The position numbers were made by a program, and so were the translations under genes. Positions 31,308 through 34,057 of a stretch of DNA of 34,057 nt are shown piece after piece (the stretch's first letter is position 1; each line of letters opens with the position of its first letter). The DNA is taken from contig CAZLDQ010000039.1 in assembly GCA_964558295.1 (NCBI GenBank), positions 1 to 34,057 of the forward strand, given 5' to 3'. The DNA is from JBDKTH01 sp964558295 (lineage in GTDB: Bacteria > Planctomycetota > Planctomycetia > Pirellulales > Thermoguttaceae). Below the pieces are notes generated by a model. The model saw nothing but the letters and a program-made list of their open reading frames with translations. It did not search any database and had not been told where the DNA came from.

Positions 31308-34057
31308 TTACCCCCGCACCTTGGCCCACTGGCGCTCGAGACGCTTGGCGGAAACGGAGAGCGAGGTCCCGAGCTTTTGGGCGAAGAGCGACACGCGGTA
31401 TTCTTCCAGCATCCAGCGATAGTGGATCAGCTCGGGATCGAAGATGCCCAGCGCCTCGTGCTCTTCCCGCCGACGCTCGTAGGCTTGCCAACGGTAGTAG
31501 AGTTCTTCGGAATACTCCGCGTCGCGGGCACGATTGCTCGAAAGGTTTTCCAGGCGGTGACTGATCGCGCGGAAGTAGCGGGGATACTGCTGCAGCCAGT
31601 CCCATGAAGTCTCGCTGAGGAAGTTCGGGCCGACCAGGGCGTTTAATTGGGCCCGGACGTCAGCCGTAGCGTGTTGCCAATGGGGATGGTCGGCCTTTTC
31701 GAGGGCCAACTCGGCCTGATGGAAGCTCTCGAACATGGGCATCACCAGACCGACCACCTCTTGAACGGCCCAGCCGATCCGCTCTTGGCCGGCGGCCAAT
31801 TGTTCGTAGAACTCGCTCTTGCTACGCGGCAGCGGCTGGTCGGCCATGAAGGCCCGATCGGCGATCAATTCCGCCAACTGGGCGCGGAGGTTCAGGCCGC
31901 GGATGCGGTTGGTGAACAGGAGCATCTTGTCGTAGTTCGGCATCCACTGGGCCTGGGTCTCCAGCGAGCGACGTCCGGCGAAGTAGAAGAGCCGCCGCAC
32001 GCCGAAGTAACTCTGATAGGTCGCTCGTTCCGGCGTATCGGCCACACGCAGCGATACCGTCTCACGGCCGTCGACCAGCATCGGATAGGCTTTCATCACC
32101 AGCGGGCCGCGGCGGATCTCCACTTCCACGGGCAGCTCGTCCAGGTCCCAGGTCACGAGCCCGTCGCGCGTCCACTGCGGATCGTCCAAGGCGGAGACGC
32201 TTCGGGCCGCTTCGGCGCCCAGTTCGCGACGCAGCTCTTCGATGTCCCGGCTCTGCGACAAAAGCTGCCCTTCGGCGTCCAACACGCGCACGTTCATCCG
32301 CAGGATCGCTGGGAGTTTGTCTTCCTGGAAGGCATGAGGCGGCACCACCTGGCCGGCAATCCGGCTGAGAATCGCGGCCACCGATTCGAGCATGTCTCCT
32401 TCGCCAAAGCGAATCTGCTCCAACACCTTCTTGGCCGTGTCGGGGGCGGGAACCAGCAAACGCCGCAGTTCCTTGGGAAGCGAGCGGATCAGGGCCTCGA
32501 TTTTCTGACCCATCAGTCCCGGCACCAGCCAACCGATCCGCGCAGGATCAATCTGGTTGAGGGCTTCCAGGGGGACGGTCAGCGTGATACCGTCGTCTTC
32601 CGCTCCTGGGTTGAACTGGTATTTCAGCGGCAGATCCATCTCCTGGACCGTGAGCTGTTCGGGGTAGTCGTCTTCAGCCGTGTCGACCGGCTCGCGCATC
32701 AGGTCGGCCGGGGTCATGCGCAAAAACTGCGGGTCTTGGTGCTCAACCCGGCGGAGCCAGTGGGCCAGCCGGGTCGTGTCGAACACGTCGGCCGGCACGC
32801 GGCGATCGTAGAAGTCGAAGCGGGCCCACTCGCCAAGCACCAGATCGTGCCGACGCAGTTTGGCCTGGAGGAGTTCTACTTCCTTGAGAAGCTTCTGATT
32901 GTGGATGAGAAACTCGGGCGTCTCCTCGAGGTCCCCCTCGACCAGGCCGTGTTGGATAAGCAACTGACGCGAGACGAGCGGATCGATCGGTCCATAACGC
33001 ACGCGGCGCCCGGAAATCACCGTCAGTCCGAAGAGGACCACTTTTTCCAGGGCCATGGCCGAGCCGTTCGAGCGGCTCCACTCGATCTGATTGTAGTACC
33101 GCTTCACTAGATGCTGGGCGGCCGGCTCGATCCAGCGGGGATTCACGCGGGCACAGGTGCGCAGGTAGCGTCGTGTCGTCTCAACCACTTCCGCGCCCAT
33201 GATCCATTTGGGCTTGGTAGCAAAGATGCCCGAGCCGGGCCAAAGATGCGCCTTGCCGCCGCCGGCCACGGAATACTCGTGAGCCTCTTTGCGATAGGCG
33301 AGGTTCGACAAGAGCCCGGTAAGAATCGCCCGATGGATCGGATCGTAGCGGTCGTGTCGCTCCAAGAGCTCCAGCCCAGCTTCTTGGACCAGTTCCAACA
33401 GTTCGCGGTGAATGTCAGCCCATTCCCGCATCCGGTTGTAGGAGAGGAAGTTCTGCCGGCAGGCCTTGCGGAGCTGGTTGCGTGAAAGCTCCTTCTTGAG
33501 CTTGTGGTAAAAATCCCACAGCTTCAGGTAGCCCATGAAATCCGACTCGCGGTCGGCAAATCGCGCATGCTGGGCGTCGGCCTCGTCCTGACGGTCGAGC
33601 GGCCGTTCGCGAGGGTCTTGGATCTCCAGGGCCGAGGCGATAATCAAGACTTCGCTCAGACAGCGTTCTTCGTGGGCGGCCAGCATCATCCGGCCGATGC
33701 GCGGATCGACCGGTAGCCGGCTCAACTGGCGGCCGATCTCCGTCAGTTCGCGTTTCTCGTCCAACGCGCCCAGCTCGAAGAGCGTCTTGTACCCGTCGCG
33801 GATCGCGTCAGCACGCGGAGGGTCGAGGAAGGGGAACCGCTCGATGTCGCCCAGTCGAAAGGCTTTTGTGGTGAGGATCACCGAGGCCAGATTGGTGCGT
33901 TGGATTTCCGGCGCGGTGTACTCGTCGCGAAGCTGATAGTCTTTCTCAGCGTAGAGCCGAATGCAAACGCCCGGTGCCACGCGCCCGCAGCGCCCGGCCC
34001 GTTGATTGGCCGAGGCCTGGGAGACCGGCTCGATCGGCAGCCGCTGGGTCTTGGTCC
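31308..34057 (-). CDS. hrpA: ATP-dependent RNA helicase HrpA, C-terminal part (gene continues past the window)
   Basis: About 916 codons of the gene are inside the window and the 5' end lies beyond position 34057. The first visible residues (VSQASANQRAGRCGRVAPG, about 33970-34030 on the minus strand) are helicase motif VI of the DEAH/DExH family. After this come the winged-helix and ratchet region (AFRLGDIERFPFLDPP, IGRQLSRLPVDPRIGRMM), the OB-fold region, and a long C-terminal extension (DUF3418, about the last 600 residues) that is typical of HrpA but not of HrpB. HrpA resolves stalled ribosome or RNA-protein structures on mRNA. The missing part should contain the ATPase motifs I to V. Convergent with the lipoprotein gene. 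Confidence 0.93.
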   Translation of the reverse strand, partial: TKTQRLPIEPVSQASANQRAGRCGRVAPGVCIRLYAEKDYQLRDEYTAPEIQRTNLASVILTTKAFRLGDIERFPFLDPPRADAIRDGYKTLFELGALDEKRELTEIGRQLSRLPVDPRIGRMMLAAHEERCLSEVLIIASALEIQDPRERPLDRQDEADAQHARFADRESDFMGYLKLWDFYHKLKKELSRNQLRKACRQNFLSYNRMREWADIHRELLELVQEAGLELLERHDRYDPIHRAILTGLLSNLAYRKEAHEYSVAGGGKAHLWPGSGIFATKPKWIMGAEVVETTRRYLRTCARVNPRWIEPAAQHLVKRYYNQIEWSRSNGSAMALEKVVLFGLTVISGRRVRYGPIDPLVSRQLLIQHGLVEGDLEETPEFLIHNQKLLKEVELLQAKLRRHDLVLGEWARFDFYDRRVPADVFDTTRLAHWLRRVEHQDPQFLRMTPADLMREPVDTAEDDYPEQLTVQEMDLPLKYQFNPGAEDDGITLTVPLEALNQIDPARIGWLVPGLMGQKIEALIRSLPKELRRLLVPAPDTAKKVLEQIRFGEGDMLESVAAILSRIAGQVVPPHAFQEDKLPAILRMNVRVLDAEGQLLSQSRDIEELRRELGAEAARSVSALDDPQWTRDGLVTWDLDELPVEVEIRRGPLVMKAYPMLVDGRETVSLRVADTPERATYQSYFGVRRLFYFAGRRSLETQAQWMPNYDKMLLFTNRIRGLNLRAQLAELIADRAFMADQPLPRSKSEFYEQLAAGQERIGWAVQEVVGLVMPMFESFHQAELALEKADHPHWQHATADVRAQLNALVGPNFLSETSWDWLQQYPRYFRAISHRLENLSSNRARDAEYSEELYYRWQAYERRREEHEALGIFDPELIHYRWMLEEYRVSLFAQKLGTSLSVSAKRLERQWAKVRG

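Noticed and set aside
1..34057. CRISPR array, prophage, transposase or integrase
   Set aside because: No regularly spaced repeats, no phage or recombinase genes were seen, so there is no sign of a mobile island beyond small repeats and gene remnants.

Overview
The window looks like chromosomal DNA of a high-GC planctomycete, most likely of the Pirellulales type. The reasons are a DUF1559 protein with a type IV pilin-like N-terminus and an H-X9-D motif, a DUF1080 (3-keto-disaccharide hydrolase-like) secreted protein, a Tat-exported Gfo/Idh/MocA oxidoreductase, many secreted glycoside hydrolases, few Shine-Dalgarno-led operons and many single-gene units. No phage, insertion sequence, CRISPR array, rRNA or tRNA was recognised. 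The genus cannot be fixed from the sequence alone.

Left part (1-6.4 kb): a decayed C-terminal piece of a membrane pyrophosphatase gene (hppA) with a visible one-base frameshift; a short three-gene operon (unknown 99 aa protein, SEC-C protein, DUF1653 protein); a convergent secreted DUF11-repeat protein; and, divergent from it, a lipoprotein with TPR-like repeats.

Signalling block (6.8-11.2 kb): a tight operon of an HDOD protein, a soluble hybrid histidine kinase with receiver and Hpt domains, and a receiver/HD-GYP response regulator. It reads as one phosphorelay ending in cyclic-di-GMP hydrolysis. It meets a convergent FadL-type outer membrane protein gene whose stop codon shares bases with the regulator's stop.

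Carbohydrate block (13.0-23.7 kb): Tat-exported Gfo/Idh/MocA oxidoreductase; a minus-strand group of GH65 disaccharide phosphorylase (with a degenerate HAD domain at its N-terminus), universal stress protein and beta-phosphoglucomutase; a secreted GH29 alpha-L-fucosidase followed by a membrane protein; and a DUF1080 protein. The GH65 enzyme and the mutase form a plausible route from an alpha-linked glucose disaccharide through beta-glucose-1-phosphate to glucose-6-phosphate. Between the membrane protein and the DUF1080 gene lies what looks like an independent, non-coding, structured transcription unit of about 290 nt on the minus strand, with its own promoter and intrinsic terminator.

Right part (24-34 kb): two copies of a DUF1559 plus small-lipoprotein cassette, one with the DUF1559 gene reduced to its C-terminus, flank a large secreted clan GH-A-like glycosidase and a cysteine-rich ferredoxin-like protein. 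The window ends inside a minus-strand hrpA helicase gene. A related GC-rich repeat lies at two convergent gene ends.
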